NCBI GenBank assembly: GCA_009699245.1
Contig: WLOQ01000009.1
Location: 1 to 64,000 of the forward strand
DNA: 64,000 nucleotides
Direction: 5' to 3'
Origin: Actinomycetota bacterium
GTDB taxonomy: Bacteria > Actinomycetota > Thermoleophilia > Solirubrobacterales > Solirubrobacteraceae
This document shows, piece after piece, positions 7,959 to 17,812 of the stretch. The position numbers were made by a program, and so were the translations under genes. Under the pieces are notes generated by a model that worked only from the letters and a program-made list of their open reading frames with translations, searched no databases and was not told the DNA's origin. Each line of letters starts with the position of its first letter. Positions within the stretch are counted from its first letter, which is position 1.

Positions 7959-10900
7959 ATGCATCTGAAGTCGGTCACCCTCAAGGGCTTCAAGTCCTTT
8001 CCCGACCGGACCACCCTGCAGTTCGCGCCGGGGGTCTCGGTCGTGGTCGGCCCGAACGGTTCGGGCAAGTCGAATGTCACGGACGCCGTGCTCTGGGCGA
8101 TGGGCGAGCAGTCGCCGCTCGCCGTCCGCGGCCAGTCGATGCAGGACGTCATCTTCGCCGGCGGCCATGGGGTCCAGGCGCGATCGAGCGCCGAGGTCGA
8201 ACTCGTGCTCGACAACAGCGACGGGCATGTCGATCTGCCGGTCGGCGAGATCTCGATCATGCGCCGGCTCGACCGCAATGGCGAGGGCGAGTACCGGCTC
8301 AACGGTGCGCGCTGCCGCCTCGTCGACGTGCTCGAGGTGCTTTCGGACACGGGTCTCGGCAAGGAGATGCACTCCGTCGTCTCGCAGGGCCGCGTCGAGT
8401 CGATCGTCACTTCCAAGCCCCGTGATCGGCGCCTGCTCATCGAGGAGGCCGCGGGCCTCGGCAAGCACCGCAAGCGCCGTCGTCGCGCGCAGCTCAAGCT
8501 CGACCGCACGCAGGAGAATCTCGATCGCGCGCTCGACGTGGAGCGCGAGGCACGCTCACGCCTGAAGCCGCTCAAGCGCCAGGCCGAGGCCGCCGAGCTG
8601 CACGAGCGCCTCGAGCGCCAGACGCTGGAGGCGCGCTGGGAGCTCGGGCGTGACGATCTGCGCGCACGCCGTGCGGAGCTCGCGACCGCTCAGGCTGAAG
8701 CCGTCGCTGCGCGCGCCACGCTGCAGGAGGCGCAGGCCGAGCTCGCCGAGATCGCCGCCCGCCGCGAGCTGGCCGAGCGCGAGCTGGCCGAGCGGACCGA
8801 GCGCCGCGAACGGATCGGCCATCGCGCCGAGCGCGCCCGTGCGGCCGTGGACCGCATCGAGCTGCGTCTGGAGCGCACCGCCGAGACCGGGCAGTCTCTC
8901 GCCGAGCGGCTCGAGCGCCGTCGTCACCGCCTTGAGGTGCTCAGCCAGCAGGCCGCTGCCGACGCGCCCGATGAGGTGGGGCGTGAGCGCATTGAGGCGC
9001 TGGAGGCCGAGGTCGCACAGCTCGACGCCGACCACGCGGCCGAGCTCGAGCGTGAGCTCGCGGCGCTGACCGTCGAGGTCGAAGCGGCCGCGGCGCGCAC
9101 GGCGACCGCCGCGCAGACGGTCGAGGAGCACGCCGCGGTGCTCGCCGGGGCCGAGCAGGCGTGCGAGTCCGCTCGCGCTGCACTGCGCGCCGCCGAGCGC
9201 GGCTCTGAGGAGGCGCGCCGTGATGCGGCGCGGATCGGCGCGGAGCTCGCGGCGGCCAATCAGTTCCTGCGCAGTCACGCGTCCGCGCCGCGCGGCGAGC
9301 GCTCGCTCGCCGACGACCTCGTCGTCGAGGCCGGGTTCGAGCGCGCGGTCGCTGCCGCGCTCGGCGGGCGCCTCGCCGCGGCGATCGTCGAGGATCTTGG
9401 ATCCGGTGAGGCGCTGCTCGGCCGCTTGGGGGCGGACGGCGGACGGGCGCTCGTGGCCGGACGCGGTCCCAAGGCCACCGACGCGACCGACGCACCCGCT
9501 CCTGGAGCGCGTCGGCTGACCGACCTCGTCAGCGGCCCGGAGGCGAGCGTCGCGATCGCCCGCGGACTGCTCGATGGCGTCTGGGTCGTTGAGGAGCTGA
9601 CGCAGCTGCCATCCGGGTTCACCGGAACGGCGGTCACCACGGCGGGCCGGGCGTTCTTCGGTGCGAGCGGCGAGCTGCTGCAGGCGCCGCAGGGTGGATC
9701 TGAGCGTGTGCTCGCCGAGCGCAACCGCCGTGATGGGCTGATCACGCAGTCCGAGGTGGCGGTGCAGGCCGAGCACGCGGCCATCGCCGCTGCAGAGGAG
9801 GCCGGCGGGGTCCTGGCCGCCGCCGAGGCGGCGCGTGAGCAGGCCGACGGCATCGTTCGCGACGCACGCCGCGAGCAATCGGCCGCGGCGGAAGCCGAGC
9901 GCCGCGCCCGCTGGCTGCTCGAGCAGCGCCGAGAGGCCCCCGAGCAGGGTGCGGGCGCTGTGCGCCGCGCCCAGATCGAGGGCGAGCTCGCGGCTGAGCG
10001 CCGGGTCGCCGAGCGCGCGCGCATCGAGCGCGAGGAGCGTGCCACGACGATCGAGCGCCTCCAGGTCGCCGTCGCCCGGGACACCGACCTCGTGCCCGCC
10101 TGCGCGCGCCTCGCGCAGGCGCTGACGAGCGCCCTGGAGGCGGTGCGCTCACGCGCGCTCGTGATCGAAGCGGAGCTCGACGAGGATCGCCGTGCCGGTG
10201 CCGGTGTGGCGGCTGAGCTCCGTGCGTGCGCTGCTGCGGAGGCTCAGGTGCAGCAGCGGCTGCGCGAGCGCGGCGAGCAGGTCACGCGCACCGAGGTGCG
10301 CGCCCAGCAGACGCGCGACCAGGAGGCCGACATCGCGGCGTCGCTCACCGAGCTCGCCCAGCGCCTGGGACTCGTAGCCGAGCCGGCCGACGAGGCGCTC
10401 GACCCGCAGGAGGCCGAGTCCCTGCGCACGCGCCTCGAGCGGCTGCTGCGCAGGCGCGAGCAGCTCGGTCCGGTCAATCCCCTGGCCAAGGCCGAGTACG
10501 ACGAGGCGCTCGCCCATGTCGAGGAGCTTGAGCGCCAGCGGACGGACCTGGAGACCGCGATGCGTGAGCTGCGCACGCTGATCCGCGACACCGACCGTCA
10601 GATCCACGAGACCTTCCAGGAGACGTTCGAGGCGGCCGCCAAGAACTTCGAGGAGCTCTCCGCCCACTGCTTCCCCGGTGGACGCGGTCGCCTGCGGCTC
10701 GTGCGCGAGGAGCAGCCTGCCCGCACCGTGATCGGCGGCGGCTCCTCCGAGGAGTTCGAGGCGGGCGTCGACGCCGAGGACGGCGCTGAGGCTGAGGAGC
10801 AGCGCGAACTCGGTGAGCCCGAGGAGGATCTCGGCGTCGAGATCGAGATCACGCCCGCCGGAAAGTCGATGAAGCGCCTGACGCTGCTCTCCGGCGGCGA

Positions 10901-11198
10901 GAAGTCGATGACGGCGATCGCCTTCCTGTTCTCGGTCTTCCTCGCCAAGCCGTGCCCGTTCTACATCCTCGACGAGGTCGAGGCGGCGCTCGACGATCTC
11001 AACATCGGCCGCTTCCTCGAGCTCCTGCGGGCGTACCGCGAGCGCGCGCAGTTCATCGTCGTCACGCACCAGAAGCGCACGATGGAGGCCGCGGACATGC
11101 TCTACGGCGTCTCGATGAGCGGCGACGGCGTCTCAAAGGTGGTCTCCCGGCGCCTTCCGCGTGCGCCGGATCCCACACCGGATCCCGTCCCCGTCTGA
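7959..11198 (+). CDS. smc: Chromosome segregation ATPase Smc
   Basis: This encodes 1079 residues. The N-terminal ATPase half has Walker A GPNGSGKSN (residues 31-39). Long Arg/Glu/Ala coiled coils flank a globular hinge at about 445-560. The C-terminal half has the ABC signature LSGGEKSMTAIAF (near 977) and Walker B FYILDEVEAALDD (D near 1005). Smc with ScpAB organises and separates replicated chromosomes. It is about 100 residues shorter than most Smc proteins (near 1180), with shortened coiled coils. ATG is 1 nt after the rnc stop, so translation is probably coupled. Confidence 0.97.
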   Translation: MHLKSVTLKGFKSFPDRTTLQFAPGVSVVVGPNGSGKSNVTDAVLWAMGEQSPLAVRGQSMQDVIFAGGHGVQARSSAEVELVLDNSDGHVDLPVGEISIMRRLDRNGEGEYRLNGARCRLVDVLEVLSDTGLGKEMHSVVSQGRVESIVTSKPRDRRLLIEEAAGLGKHRKRRRRAQLKLDRTQENLDRALDVEREARSRLKPLKRQAEAAELHERLERQTLEARWELGRDDLRARRAELATAQAEAVAARATLQEAQAELAEIAARRELAERELAERTERRERIGHRAERARAAVDRIELRLERTAETGQSLAERLERRRHRLEVLSQQAAADAPDEVGRERIEALEAEVAQLDADHAAELERELAALTVEVEAAAARTATAAQTVEEHAAVLAGAEQACESARAALRAAERGSEEARRDAARIGAELAAANQFLRSHASAPRGERSLADDLVVEAGFERAVAAALGGRLAAAIVEDLGSGEALLGRLGADGGRALVAGRGPKATDATDAPAPGARRLTDLVSGPEASVAIARGLLDGVWVVEELTQLPSGFTGTAVTTAGRAFFGASGELLQAPQGGSERVLAERNRRDGLITQSEVAVQAEHAAIAAAEEAGGVLAAAEAAREQADGIVRDARREQSAAAEAERRARWLLEQRREAPEQGAGAVRRAQIEGELAAERRVAERARIEREERATTIERLQVAVARDTDLVPACARLAQALTSALEAVRSRALVIEAELDEDRRAGAGVAAELRACAAAEAQVQQRLRERGEQVTRTEVRAQQTRDQEADIAASLTELAQRLGLVAEPADEALDPQEAESLRTRLERLLRRREQLGPVNPLAKAEYDEALAHVEELERQRTDLETAMRELRTLIRDTDRQIHETFQETFEAAAKNFEELSAHCFPGGRGRLRLVREEQPARTVIGGGSSEEFEAGVDAEDGAEAEEQRELGEPEEDLGVEIEITPAGKSMKRLTLLSGGEKSMTAIAFLFSVFLAKPCPFYILDEVEAALDDLNIGRFLELLRAYRERAQFIVVTHQKRTMEAADMLYGVSMSGDGVSKVVSRRLPRAPDPTPDPVPV

Positions 11199-11216
11199 TC
11201 GGGGCTCGGGCCGCGC

Positions 11217-11222
11217 TACCGT
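11217..11222 (+). promoter_or_regulatory. -10 box (TACCGT), leaderless, for ftsY
   Basis: TACCGT ends 8 nt before ATG 11231; no Shine-Dalgarno intervenes. Confidence 0.5.
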
Positions 11223-11230
11223 CGGCACAC

Positions 11231-12214
11231 ATGGCCCACGACTGGAACGACGTCTTCCTCCTTGATCGCCCGGAGCGCGAGGCGGTCGCCGAGGCGCCCG
11301 AGGCCCGCGGAGGCTTTCTCCGGCGCCTGCGCGAAAGTCTCGGCCGCACGCGCGAGGCGCTCTCCGCCGAGGTCCAGGCGACCGTTGCGCAGGCGCTCGA
11401 CGAGGAGTCCTGGGAGCGCCTCGAAGAGGCGCTGATCATGGCCGACGTTGGCGCCGTCACGACGGCCGACGTCGTCGAGCGCCTCGAACGCGAGGCGACC
11501 GACACCGGCCTATCGGGTGAGGCTCTCGGCGAGCGCCTCATCGAACTCCTCACCGAGCAGGCCACAGTCGGCGACGGCCACATCGATCTGCGTCATCGCC
11601 CCACGGTGATCATGGTTGCGGGCGTCAATGGCACCGGGAAGACCACGACGATCGGCAAGCTCGCGTGGCACCTGGTCCAGGAGCAGCAGCTCAAGGTCGT
11701 GCTCGGAGCGGGCGACACCTTCCGCGCGGCCGCCGTCGAACAGCTCGCCGAGTGGGCGCGGCGGGCTGGCTGCGAGATCGTCACCGGCGATGACGGGTCG
11801 GACCCCGGAGCCGTCGCGTTCGAGGCGGTCCGCCGTGGGCGTGAGCAGGACGCCGACGTCGTCATCGTCGACACGGCCGGGCGCCTCCACACCCAGGACG
11901 ACCTGATGGCCGAGCTCGCGAAGGTCCGCCGGGTCCTCGACAAGCAGCTGGAGGGCGCGCCGCACGAGACGCTCCTGACGGTCGATGCGACCACTGGGCA
12001 GAACGGACTGCGTCAGGCGCGCAGCTTCTCCGAGGCGGCGCCCGTCACCGGCATCGTCCTCACGAAGCTCGACGGCACGGCCAAGGGCGGGATCGCGATC
12101 GCGATCGCCCGCGAGCTCGGCATCCCGGTGAAGCTCATCGGGGTCGGTGAGCAGCTTGAGGACCTGCGGCCGTTCGACCCGGGCAACTTCGCCCGCGCGC
12201 TGCTCGAGCCGTGA
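11231..12214 (+). CDS. ftsY: Signal recognition particle receptor FtsY
   Basis: This encodes 327 residues. After a short N-terminal segment (no long acidic A domain) comes the four-helix N domain and the SRP-type GTPase: G1 [15 protein letters not shown] (from residue 131), the insertion-box [38 protein letters not shown] and the final [14 protein letters not shown]. FtsY docks the ribosome-SRP complex at the membrane. The start [12 protein letters not shown] matches the leaderless -10 box. The partner ffh lies two genes downstream. Confidence 0.97.
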   Translation: MAHDWNDVFLLDRPEREAVAEAPEARGGFLRRLRESLGRTREALSAEVQATVAQALDEESWERLEEALIMADVGAVTTADVVERLEREATDTGLSGEALGERLIELLTEQATVGDGHIDLRHRPTVIMVAGVNGTGKTTTIGKLAWHLVQEQQLKVVLGAGDTFRAAAVEQLAEWARRAGCEIVTGDDGSDPGAVAFEAVRRGREQDADVVIVDTAGRLHTQDDLMAELAKVRRVLDKQLEGAPHETLLTVDATTGQNGLRQARSFSEAAPVTGIVLTKLDGTAKGGIAIAIARELGIPVKLIGVGEQLEDLRPFDPGNFARALLEP

Positions 12215-12240
12215 GCGGCCTCAAGGCGCCGGGCGCCCGA

Positions 12241-12246
12241 TAGGCT
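12241..12246 (+). promoter_or_regulatory. -10 box (TAGGCT), leaderless, for nfeD
   Basis: TAGGCT ends 6 nt before ATG 12253, putting the predicted transcription start on the A of the start codon. Confidence 0.55.
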
Positions 12247-12252
12247 GAACGA

Positions 12253-12687
12253 ATGGATGCCTGGGTCCTGTGGCTGCTCGCCACCGTCGTCCTCGCATTC
12301 GGCGAGATCGCCACGACGAGGCTCGTCCTCGGTCCGTTTGCCCTGGGTGCTGTCATCGCCTCGTTCGCGTCGCTCGGCGGCGTCGGCGGGTCGGCGATCT
12401 GGATCCTGTTCATCGTCGTCTCGCTCGCCGCGCTCGTGCTCCTGCGCCCGGTCGCTCGCCGGCATCTGCGCGAGCACGCGCCGCACCGCCGTGGTCCGCG
12501 TGACGTGATCGGGCGTCCCGCGCGCGTCCTTGAGCGGGTGGCGAACGTCGAGGGGACGGGGATCGTCGAGCTGCACGGCGTGGTCTGGAACGCCCGCGCA
12601 CTCGAGGCGCACGAGGTCTATGAGACCGGCGACGAGGTCGAGGTCGTTGACGTTCGCGGCGCCACGGCCCTCGTGGCGGGTTGCTGA
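12253..12687 (+). CDS. NfeD-family membrane protein
   Basis: This encodes 144 residues. Two or three hydrophobic helices fill the first 70 residues ([43 protein letters not shown]), then a soluble beta-rich OB-like domain (about 85-144: [17 protein letters not shown] ... [17 protein letters not shown]). This is the short NfeD type, usually paired with a stomatin-like protein; none is nearby. It probably helps membrane-protein quality control, by family analogy only. It lies between ftsY and ffh. Confidence 0.88.
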   Translation: MDAWVLWLLATVVLAFGEIATTRLVLGPFALGAVIASFASLGGVGGSAIWILFIVVSLAALVLLRPVARRHLREHAPHRRGPRDVIGRPARVLERVANVEGTGIVELHGVVWNARALEAHEVYETGDEVEVVDVRGATALVAGC

Positions 12688-12692
12688 GCCGC

Positions 12693-14027
12693 ATGTTCGA
12701 CGGCCTCTCGGACAAGCTCCAGGCCACGCTCGCCGAGCTGCGCTCGCACGGGACGCTGACCGAGGACGACATCGACCGCGCCATGCGCGAGATCCGCCTC
12801 GCCCTGCTCGAGGCGGACGTGAACTTCAAGGTCGTCAAGGCCTTCACCACGACGGTCAAGGAGCGCTGTCTCGGGGCGGATGTGGTCGGTGGGCTCAACC
12901 CCGGCCAGCAGGTCGTGAAGATCGTCGACGAGGAGCTCGCGGCGCTGATGGGCGGGACCGCTGCGGGTGTGGCCTTCGCCCCGCGTCCGCCGACGGTCAT
13001 CCTCCTCGCCGGGCTGCAGGGCTCGGGAAAGACCACCGCGGCGGCCAAGCTCGCGCTGCATTTACGCGAGGAGCACGGTTCGTCGGTGGCACTCGCCGCG
13101 TGCGACGTCCACCGTCCTGCCGCCGTCGAGCAGCTCGTGACGATGGGCGAACGTGCGGGTGCCGAGGTGTACCGCCGCGAGGGGGAGACCGACGCGGTCG
13201 CCATTGCGACCTGGGCTCTGGAGGAGACGCGCCGTCAGGGCAAGGACGTGCTGATCGTCGACACGGCGGGCCGGCTCCACGTCGATGCCGATCTCATGGA
13301 CGAGCTCGTGCGCATTCGCAAGGCGACGCGCCCGACCCAGGTGCTGCTCGTCGTCGACGCGATGACGGGGCAGGACGCGGTCAACGTCGCGCAGGAGTTC
13401 GCCGCGGCCGTCCAGTTCGACGGCGTCGTGATGACGAAGCTCGACGGCGATGCCCGTGGTGGCGCGGCGCTGTCTGTCAAGGCCGTCACCGGCAAGCCGA
13501 TCCTCTTCGCCAGCACGGGCGAGAAGATCGACCAGTTCGAGCGCTTCCACCCGGACCGCATGGCACAGCGCATTCTCGGGATGGGCGACGTGCTCAGCCT
13601 CATCGAGAAGACGCAGAAGGAGTTCGACGAGGATGAGGCCCGCGTCCTCGAGCGCCGGATGCGCAAGGGGGAGTTCACGCTCGAGGACTTCCTGTCGCAG
13701 CTCAAGCAGATGCGTCGCATGGGCCCGCTCACTTCGCTGCTGGGAATGATCCCTGGGTTCTCCGGGCAGCAACTGCGCAACCTCAAGGTCGACGAGCGCG
13801 AGCTCGACCGCGTGGAGGCGATCATCCTTGCGATGACTCCGGAGGAGCGCCGTCGCCCAGAGCTCATCAAGGGCTCGCGTCGCCTGCGAATCGCACGCGG
13901 CTCGGGCACGAGCGTGCAGCAGGTCAATCGCCTTGTGAAGCAGTTCGATGAGATGCGCAAGGTCATGAAGCGCATCGCCGGCGGCAAGATGCCGGACATG
14001 GCGGCGCTGCTGCGCCAAGGCCGCTGA
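12693..14027 (+). CDS. ffh: Signal recognition particle protein Ffh
   Basis: This encodes 444 residues from [16 protein letters not shown]. The NG GTPase domain has [17 protein letters not shown], the [11 protein letters not shown] box, [13 protein letters not shown] and [16 protein letters not shown]. The C-terminal M domain follows ([17 protein letters not shown], then [16 protein letters not shown]), which binds 4.5S RNA and signal sequences. ATG 12693 was preferred to an in-frame TTG 12681, which overlaps the nfeD end; the first residues match the family. Works with FtsY (upstream). Confidence 0.97.
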   Translation: MFDGLSDKLQATLAELRSHGTLTEDDIDRAMREIRLALLEADVNFKVVKAFTTTVKERCLGADVVGGLNPGQQVVKIVDEELAALMGGTAAGVAFAPRPPTVILLAGLQGSGKTTAAAKLALHLREEHGSSVALAACDVHRPAAVEQLVTMGERAGAEVYRREGETDAVAIATWALEETRRQGKDVLIVDTAGRLHVDADLMDELVRIRKATRPTQVLLVVDAMTGQDAVNVAQEFAAAVQFDGVVMTKLDGDARGGAALSVKAVTGKPILFASTGEKIDQFERFHPDRMAQRILGMGDVLSLIEKTQKEFDEDEARVLERRMRKGEFTLEDFLSQLKQMRRMGPLTSLLGMIPGFSGQQLRNLKVDERELDRVEAIILAMTPEERRRPELIKGSRRLRIARGSGTSVQQVNRLVKQFDEMRKVMKRIAGGKMPDMAALLRQGR

Positions 14028-14062
14028 GAGCGCCCGGCCGACCATCACCGTCGCCCGACCGC

Positions 14063-14068
14063 TACCCT
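14063..14068 (+). promoter_or_regulatory. -10 box (TACCCT) for the rpsP operon
   Basis: TACCCT lies 34 nt before the rpsP GTG, so this transcript has a short leader; GAGAGG at 14092-14097 is a good ribosome binding site. Confidence 0.45.
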
Positions 14069-14102
14069 GAGGCGTCTTCGACGTTCGATCCGAGAGGTAT
14101 CC

Positions 14103-14348
14103 GTGGCTGTACGACTGAGGCTCACCCGTGTGGGCGGCAAGAAGAACCCGATCTGGCGCGTTGTCGTCGCCGATCAGCGGTCCCCGCGCGACGGGCGCTT
14201 CATCGAGGTCGTCGGCCACTACAACGCGCAGACGCATCCCTCGACGGTCTCCCTCGACGAGGAGAAGATTCGTCACTGGATCTCGAAGGGCGCCCAGCCG
14301 ACCGACCAGGTCCGCCGGCTGATGCGCATTCAGGGCATCACGGCCTGA
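14103..14348 (+). CDS. rpsP: 30S ribosomal protein S16
   Basis: This encodes 81 residues starting (GTG) [20 protein letters not shown], the classical S16 start. S16 is needed early in small-subunit assembly. It heads the common rpsP-khpA-rimM-trmD-rplS series. A GAGAGG site precedes the GTG by a few bases. Confidence 0.97.
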   Translation: MAVRLRLTRVGGKKNPIWRVVVADQRSPRDGRFIEVVGHYNAQTHPSTVSLDEEKIRHWISKGAQPTDQVRRLMRIQGITA

Positions 14349-14358
14349 TCATCCTCGG

Positions 14359-14592
14359 ATGCGCGAGCTCCTTGAGTACCTCGCGCAGTCGCTCGTCGAC
14401 GACCCTGACGCCGTCCGCGTCGACGAGTTCACGGAGGACGACGGCACCGTGGTCCTCGAGCTCGCCGTCGGCGACGACGACTACGGCAAGGTCATCGGGC
14501 GCAACGGACGCACCGCCAAGGCGCTGCGTGCAGTGGTGAAGGCTGCGGCCGTCCATGAGGACCGCCGCGTGCTCATCGACATCGTCGACTGA
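14359..14592 (+). CDS. khpA: KH-domain RNA-binding protein KhpA (YlqC)
   Basis: This encodes 77 residues forming a single KH domain; the RNA-binding loop is KVIGRNGRTAKALR. KhpA acts with KhpB in small-RNA and cell-elongation control in Gram-positives. It sits 10 nt after rpsP and 2 nt before rimM, its standard place. Confidence 0.95.
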   Translation: MRELLEYLAQSLVDDPDAVRVDEFTEDDGTVVLELAVGDDDYGKVIGRNGRTAKALRAVVKAAAVHEDRRVLIDIVD

Positions 14593-14594
14593 CG

Positions 14595-15107
14595 GTGGCC
14601 GACTCCGAGGCGGTTCCCGAGTGGCTGCCGGCCGGACGCGTTGGCCGGGCCCATGGGCTGGACGGCAGCTTTCACGTCACGCGCCCTCGCCCTGCGCTCC
14701 TGCCGCTTGACGGCCTGATCCAGATCGACGGGCGCCAGACGCGCATCGTGCGCCGCGCTGGGACCGACGACCGCCCGATCCTGCGGCTTGAGGGCATCGG
14801 CACGCGTGAAGCGATCGAGGCCCTCCGCGGGGCGGACCTGACGGCGCCGCGCGCCGCCGCGCCGACCCTCGGCGACGATGAGTGGTGGGCCGAGGATCTC
14901 GAGGGCTGCCGCGTCACGGACGGCGAGATCGAGGTCGGCACCGTTCGCCGCCTGCTCGCGCTGCCCTCCTGCGAGGTGCTCGAGGTGGAGCGCACCGCGG
15001 GTGGGGAGCTGCTCGTGCCGCTCGTGCGCGATGCCGTGCGCAGCGTGGACGTGGACGCTCGGAGGGTCGACATCGACCTGGTCTTTCTCGGCGAAGCGCA
15101 AGGATGA
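14595..15107 (+). CDS. rimM: 16S rRNA processing/ribosome maturation factor RimM
   Basis: This encodes 170 residues. The N-terminal domain has [16 protein letters not shown]. The C-terminal PRC-barrel has DLEGCRVTD...[17 protein letters not shown] and the end [20 protein letters not shown]. RimM helps 30S head assembly and binds S19. The GTG start is 2 nt after khpA, implying coupled translation. Confidence 0.95.
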   Translation: MADSEAVPEWLPAGRVGRAHGLDGSFHVTRPRPALLPLDGLIQIDGRQTRIVRRAGTDDRPILRLEGIGTREAIEALRGADLTAPRAAAPTLGDDEWWAEDLEGCRVTDGEIEVGTVRRLLALPSCEVLEVERTAGGELLVPLVRDAVRSVDVDARRVDIDLVFLGEAQG

Positions 15108-15111
15108 TCTG

Positions 15112-15795
15112 GTGCAGATCGACGTCGTGACGCTCTTCCCGCAGTGGTTCGACTGGTTCCGCGGCCAGCGGCACGTCGCCAACGCCCTCGAGGCGGGCCA
15201 CGATCTGCGCGCGCTCGACCTGCGCGAGCACACGCCGCTCACCGGCGGCCAGGTCGACGACACGCCGTTCGGCGGAGGCGCGGGCATGGTCCTGCGCGTC
15301 GATGTGATGGACCACGCGCTGCGAGCGTTCTACGACACCGACCCGGTGGAGCTGCGCAAGGAGCGCCGCGTCATCGCGCTCACGCCCGGCGGGCGGATGC
15401 TCGACGACGGACTCGTCGACGAGCTCGCAGCCGAGCCCGCCGTGACGCTCTTGTGTGGGCGCTACGAGGGGTTCGACGAGCGGATCGTGCAGCACTTCTG
15501 CAGCGATGCGGTCTCGATCGGCCGGTACGTCATCGCGGGCGGCGAGCTCGCGGCGATGGTCGTCTGCGACGCGGTCCTGCGCAAACTCCCCGGGGCGCTC
15601 GGCCATGTCGATTCGGCGGCCGAGGAGTCCTTCAGCGTCGCGCTCGGCGGCGATCCCGAATATCCGCACTACACACGTCCTGCCGAGTACCGCGGTTGGA
15701 GCGTCCCTGAGGTGCTGCTGTCCGGGCACCACGAGGAGATCCGCCGCTGGCGCCGCGCGCGCAGTCGTGAGCGCGGGGCCTCCGGAACCGCCTGA
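15112..15795 (+). CDS. trmD: tRNA (guanine37-N1)-methyltransferase TrmD
   Basis: This encodes 227 residues from GTG (reads [13 protein letters not shown]). The deep trefoil knot that binds S-adenosylmethionine is marked by [13 protein letters not shown] and the segment [15 protein letters not shown]. It methylates G37 of tRNAs to prevent frameshifting. The start lies 4 nt after rimM. The N-terminal [12 protein letters not shown] segment is typical. Confidence 0.96.
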   Translation: MQIDVVTLFPQWFDWFRGQRHVANALEAGHDLRALDLREHTPLTGGQVDDTPFGGGAGMVLRVDVMDHALRAFYDTDPVELRKERRVIALTPGGRMLDDGLVDELAAEPAVTLLCGRYEGFDERIVQHFCSDAVSIGRYVIAGGELAAMVVCDAVLRKLPGALGHVDSAAEESFSVALGGDPEYPHYTRPAEYRGWSVPEVLLSGHHEEIRRWRRARSRERGASGTA

Positions 15796-15833
15796 GCCCG
15801 AGCCCCGTCGCCGCACCTCGCGCGGCCTCCCGC

Positions 15834-15839
15834 TATCCT
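15834..15839 (+). promoter_or_regulatory. -10 box (TATCCT) for rplS
   Basis: TATCCT follows trmD and is 81 nt before the rplS ATG, so rplS has a leader of about 75 nt holding a strong hairpin. Confidence 0.45.
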
Positions 15840-15860
15840 CACCGCTCGCGCGCAGCCCTT

Positions 15861-15892
15861 CGCCGGATCCCGCAGTTCGGGTCCGTCCGGCG
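15861..15892 (+). promoter_or_regulatory. Hairpin in the rplS 5' leader
   Basis: CGCCGGA (15861-15867) pairs with TCCGGCG (15886-15892). A competing inner hairpin pairs GGATCCCG (15865-15872) with CGGGTCC (15878-15884). Mutually exclusive stems in a ribosomal-protein leader suggest autoregulation by L19, but no family could be confirmed. Confidence 0.4.
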
Positions 15893-15920
15893 GTACCACG
15901 TCCCTGCGCCGACTTCCTTC

Positions 15921-16505
15921 ATGAGCACTGTCATCGAAAGCCTCGAGCGCGCCCAGCTGCGCAGGGTCCCGGACTTCAAGGCCGGCGACCGCGTCAAGGT
16001 CCACTTCCAGGTTGTGGAGGGCACCCGCCGCCGCACCCAGGTCTTCGAAGGCGTGGTCATCAAGCGCCAGGGCCACGGCGCCCGCGAGACGTTCACCGTC
16101 CGCAAGCAGTCGTTCGGCGTCGGCGTGGAGCGCACGTTCCCGGTCCACTCGCCCAAGATCGAGAAGATCGAGGTCGTCGCTCGCGGCGAAGTGCGCCGCG
16201 CCAAGCTCTACTACCTGCGCGATCGCGTCGGTAAGCGTGCCCGTGTGCGTGAGCGCCGCTATGTCGGCCCGGAGGAGGTCGTCATTCCCGGCCTGCTCCA
16301 CGAGCCCGAGGCGCCCGCTGCCGAGCCCGTCGAGGCGGACGCCGACGCTGTCGAGGCCGTCGAGGCTGAGGTCGCTGCGGTTGAGACCGACGGCGCCGAG
16401 GCGCCCATCGAGACGCCCGCCGAGCCTGAGGCACCCGCTGCCGACGAGCCGGTGGCCGCAGCCGAGGACGAGAACGCCGAGCCGGAGGCCGAAGAGCCGG
16501 CGTGA
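15921..16505 (+). CDS. rplS: 50S ribosomal protein L19 with long acidic tail
   Basis: Residues 1-117 are a normal L19 ([57 protein letters not shown]). L19 sits at the 30S-50S interface. A tail of about 70 residues rich in Glu, Ala and Pro follows (e.g. [19 protein letters not shown]), absent from ordinary L19 (about 115 residues). The last codons overlap lepB by 4 nt. Confidence 0.96.
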   Translation: MSTVIESLERAQLRRVPDFKAGDRVKVHFQVVEGTRRRTQVFEGVVIKRQGHGARETFTVRKQSFGVGVERTFPVHSPKIEKIEVVARGEVRRAKLYYLRDRVGKRARVRERRYVGPEEVVIPGLLHEPEAPAAEPVEADADAVEAVEAEVAAVETDGAEAPIETPAEPEAPAADEPVAAAEDENAEPEAEEPA

Positions 16506-17152
16506 CCGGCGCGGCGAGCGAGCCCGGGCAGGACGAGGCGACCGGCAAGTCCGGTCGCAACTCGTTTGTCGAGCTTGTCGTCATCGTCGCGGTAGCCCTG
16601 GGTCTCGCACTGGTCATCCAGGCGTTCCTGATCAAGCCCTTCCGCATCCCCAGCGAGTCGATGGTTCCGACGCTGCAGGTCGGCCAGCGCGTCCTCGTGA
16701 ATCGGCTCGGGACGCACTTCGGTGATCCGAGCCTGGGGGACATTCTGGTCTTCCACCCGCCGGCCGGTGCGGTCGACGGCGGCTCCCAGTGCGGCGAGAC
16801 CCCGCCTGAGGGCGCGGCCTGCGGCAAGGCGACACCGACACACGCGAGCGCGAACTTCATCAAGCGCGTCGTCGGCACCCCAGGTGACACGATCGCGATC
16901 CGCGGCGGCCGCGTGATCCGCAACGGCAAGCCGACGAAGGAGCCCTTCATCCGTGACTCGTGTCGCGACGGTGCGGGGACCGGGTGCGACTTCCCGAAGG
17001 CCATCACCGTTCCGCCGGGCCACTACTTCATGATGGGCGACAACCGTGGGGAATCCGACGACAGCAGGTTCTGGGGCCCGATCCCCAAAGACTGGGTCAT
17101 CGGCGGAGCCTTCGCCACGTACTGGCCCATCAAGCGCATCGGCCTCCTCTGA
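16502..17152 (+). CDS. lepB: Signal peptidase I
   Basis: This encodes 216 residues. One N-terminal membrane anchor ([20 protein letters not shown]) precedes the catalytic Ser in [14 protein letters not shown] and the general-base Lys in [28 protein letters not shown] is the conserved box E. It removes signal peptides on the outer face of the membrane. An insertion with two cysteines ([14 protein letters not shown]) and two later ones ([10 protein letters not shown]) could form disulfides. The GTG start overlaps rplS by 4 nt. Confidence 0.95.
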   Translation: MTGAASEPGQDEATGKSGRNSFVELVVIVAVALGLALVIQAFLIKPFRIPSESMVPTLQVGQRVLVNRLGTHFGDPSLGDILVFHPPAGAVDGGSQCGETPPEGAACGKATPTHASANFIKRVVGTPGDTIAIRGGRVIRNGKPTKEPFIRDSCRDGAGTGCDFPKAITVPPGHYFMMGDNRGESDDSRFWGPIPKDWVIGGAFATYWPIKRIGLL

Positions 17153-17207
17153 TCCGCAGCCGGAATCCTCCGGTCGCCGCCTGATTGACTTCGACCGCTC
17201 GCTCGGC

Positions 17208-17798
17208 GTGCGCTTCATCGCCGGCGCCGATGAGGCCGGGCGCGGATGCCTCGCAGGCCCACTTGTCGCAGCTGCGGTCCTGCTCGACCTCGAGGCGCTC
17301 GGCGCCGATCAGGTTGAGGCACTGGCCGCGCTCAATGACTCCAAGCAGCACGGGGAAGCAGCGCGCGAGGCGCTCTATCCGGTGGTGCTCCGGAGCGTGA
17401 CGCGTGCTGCCGTCGTCTCGCGCAGTGCGCGTGGCATCGACATTCGCGGGCTGCATCGCACGAATCTCGCGGCGCTGCGGGATGCCCTGCTCGGCGTGGC
17501 TCGCCCCGGCTGCCTGTGCCTCGTCGATGGCTTCGGCGTGGCGGAGATGCCGTTCGAGCAGCGCGCGGTCGTGCACGGCGATGCGACGAGCGCGGCGATC
17601 GCGGCCGCGTCGATCCTGGCGAAGGTCACGCGCGACCGGTTCATGCGGCGGGCCGCTCAGCGCCATCCCGCATGGGGCTTCGAGGAGCACTTCGGCTATT
17701 CGACGCCGAGCCACCGGGCCGCGATCGTCGAGCATGGTGTCTCGCCGCTCCACCGACTGTCCTTCCAGTCGACGGCGTACCAGCAGCTCGCCCTCTGA
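17208..17798 (+). CDS. rnhB: Ribonuclease HII
   Basis: The catalytic acids are in AGADEAGRG (Asp, Glu), CLVDGFG (Asp) and HGDATSAAIAAASILAKV (Asp). RNase HII removes ribonucleotides from DNA. GTG 17208 is the first conventional start after lepB, but the frame is open right after the lepB stop and RLIDFDRSLG looks family-like, so a rarer CTG start at 17181 is possible. About 196 residues, slightly short but complete. Confidence 0.92.
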   Translation: MRFIAGADEAGRGCLAGPLVAAAVLLDLEALGADQVEALAALNDSKQHGEAAREALYPVVLRSVTRAAVVSRSARGIDIRGLHRTNLAALRDALLGVARPGCLCLVDGFGVAEMPFEQRAVVHGDATSAAIAAASILAKVTRDRFMRRAAQRHPAWGFEEHFGYSTPSHRAAIVEHGVSPLHRLSFQSTAYQQLAL

Positions 17799-17812
17799 GC
17801 CACGCTATGGCA

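Noticed and set aside
4994-8575. Very long open frame on the minus strand
   Set aside because: It is antisense to DUF177, rpmF, plsX, acpP, rnc and smc, all certain. Arg/Gly/Asp-rich content is typical of the antisense frame in GC-rich DNA.
17046-17207. Longer rnhB start inside lepB
   Set aside because: It would overlap lepB by more than 100 nt and add residues unlike the family.
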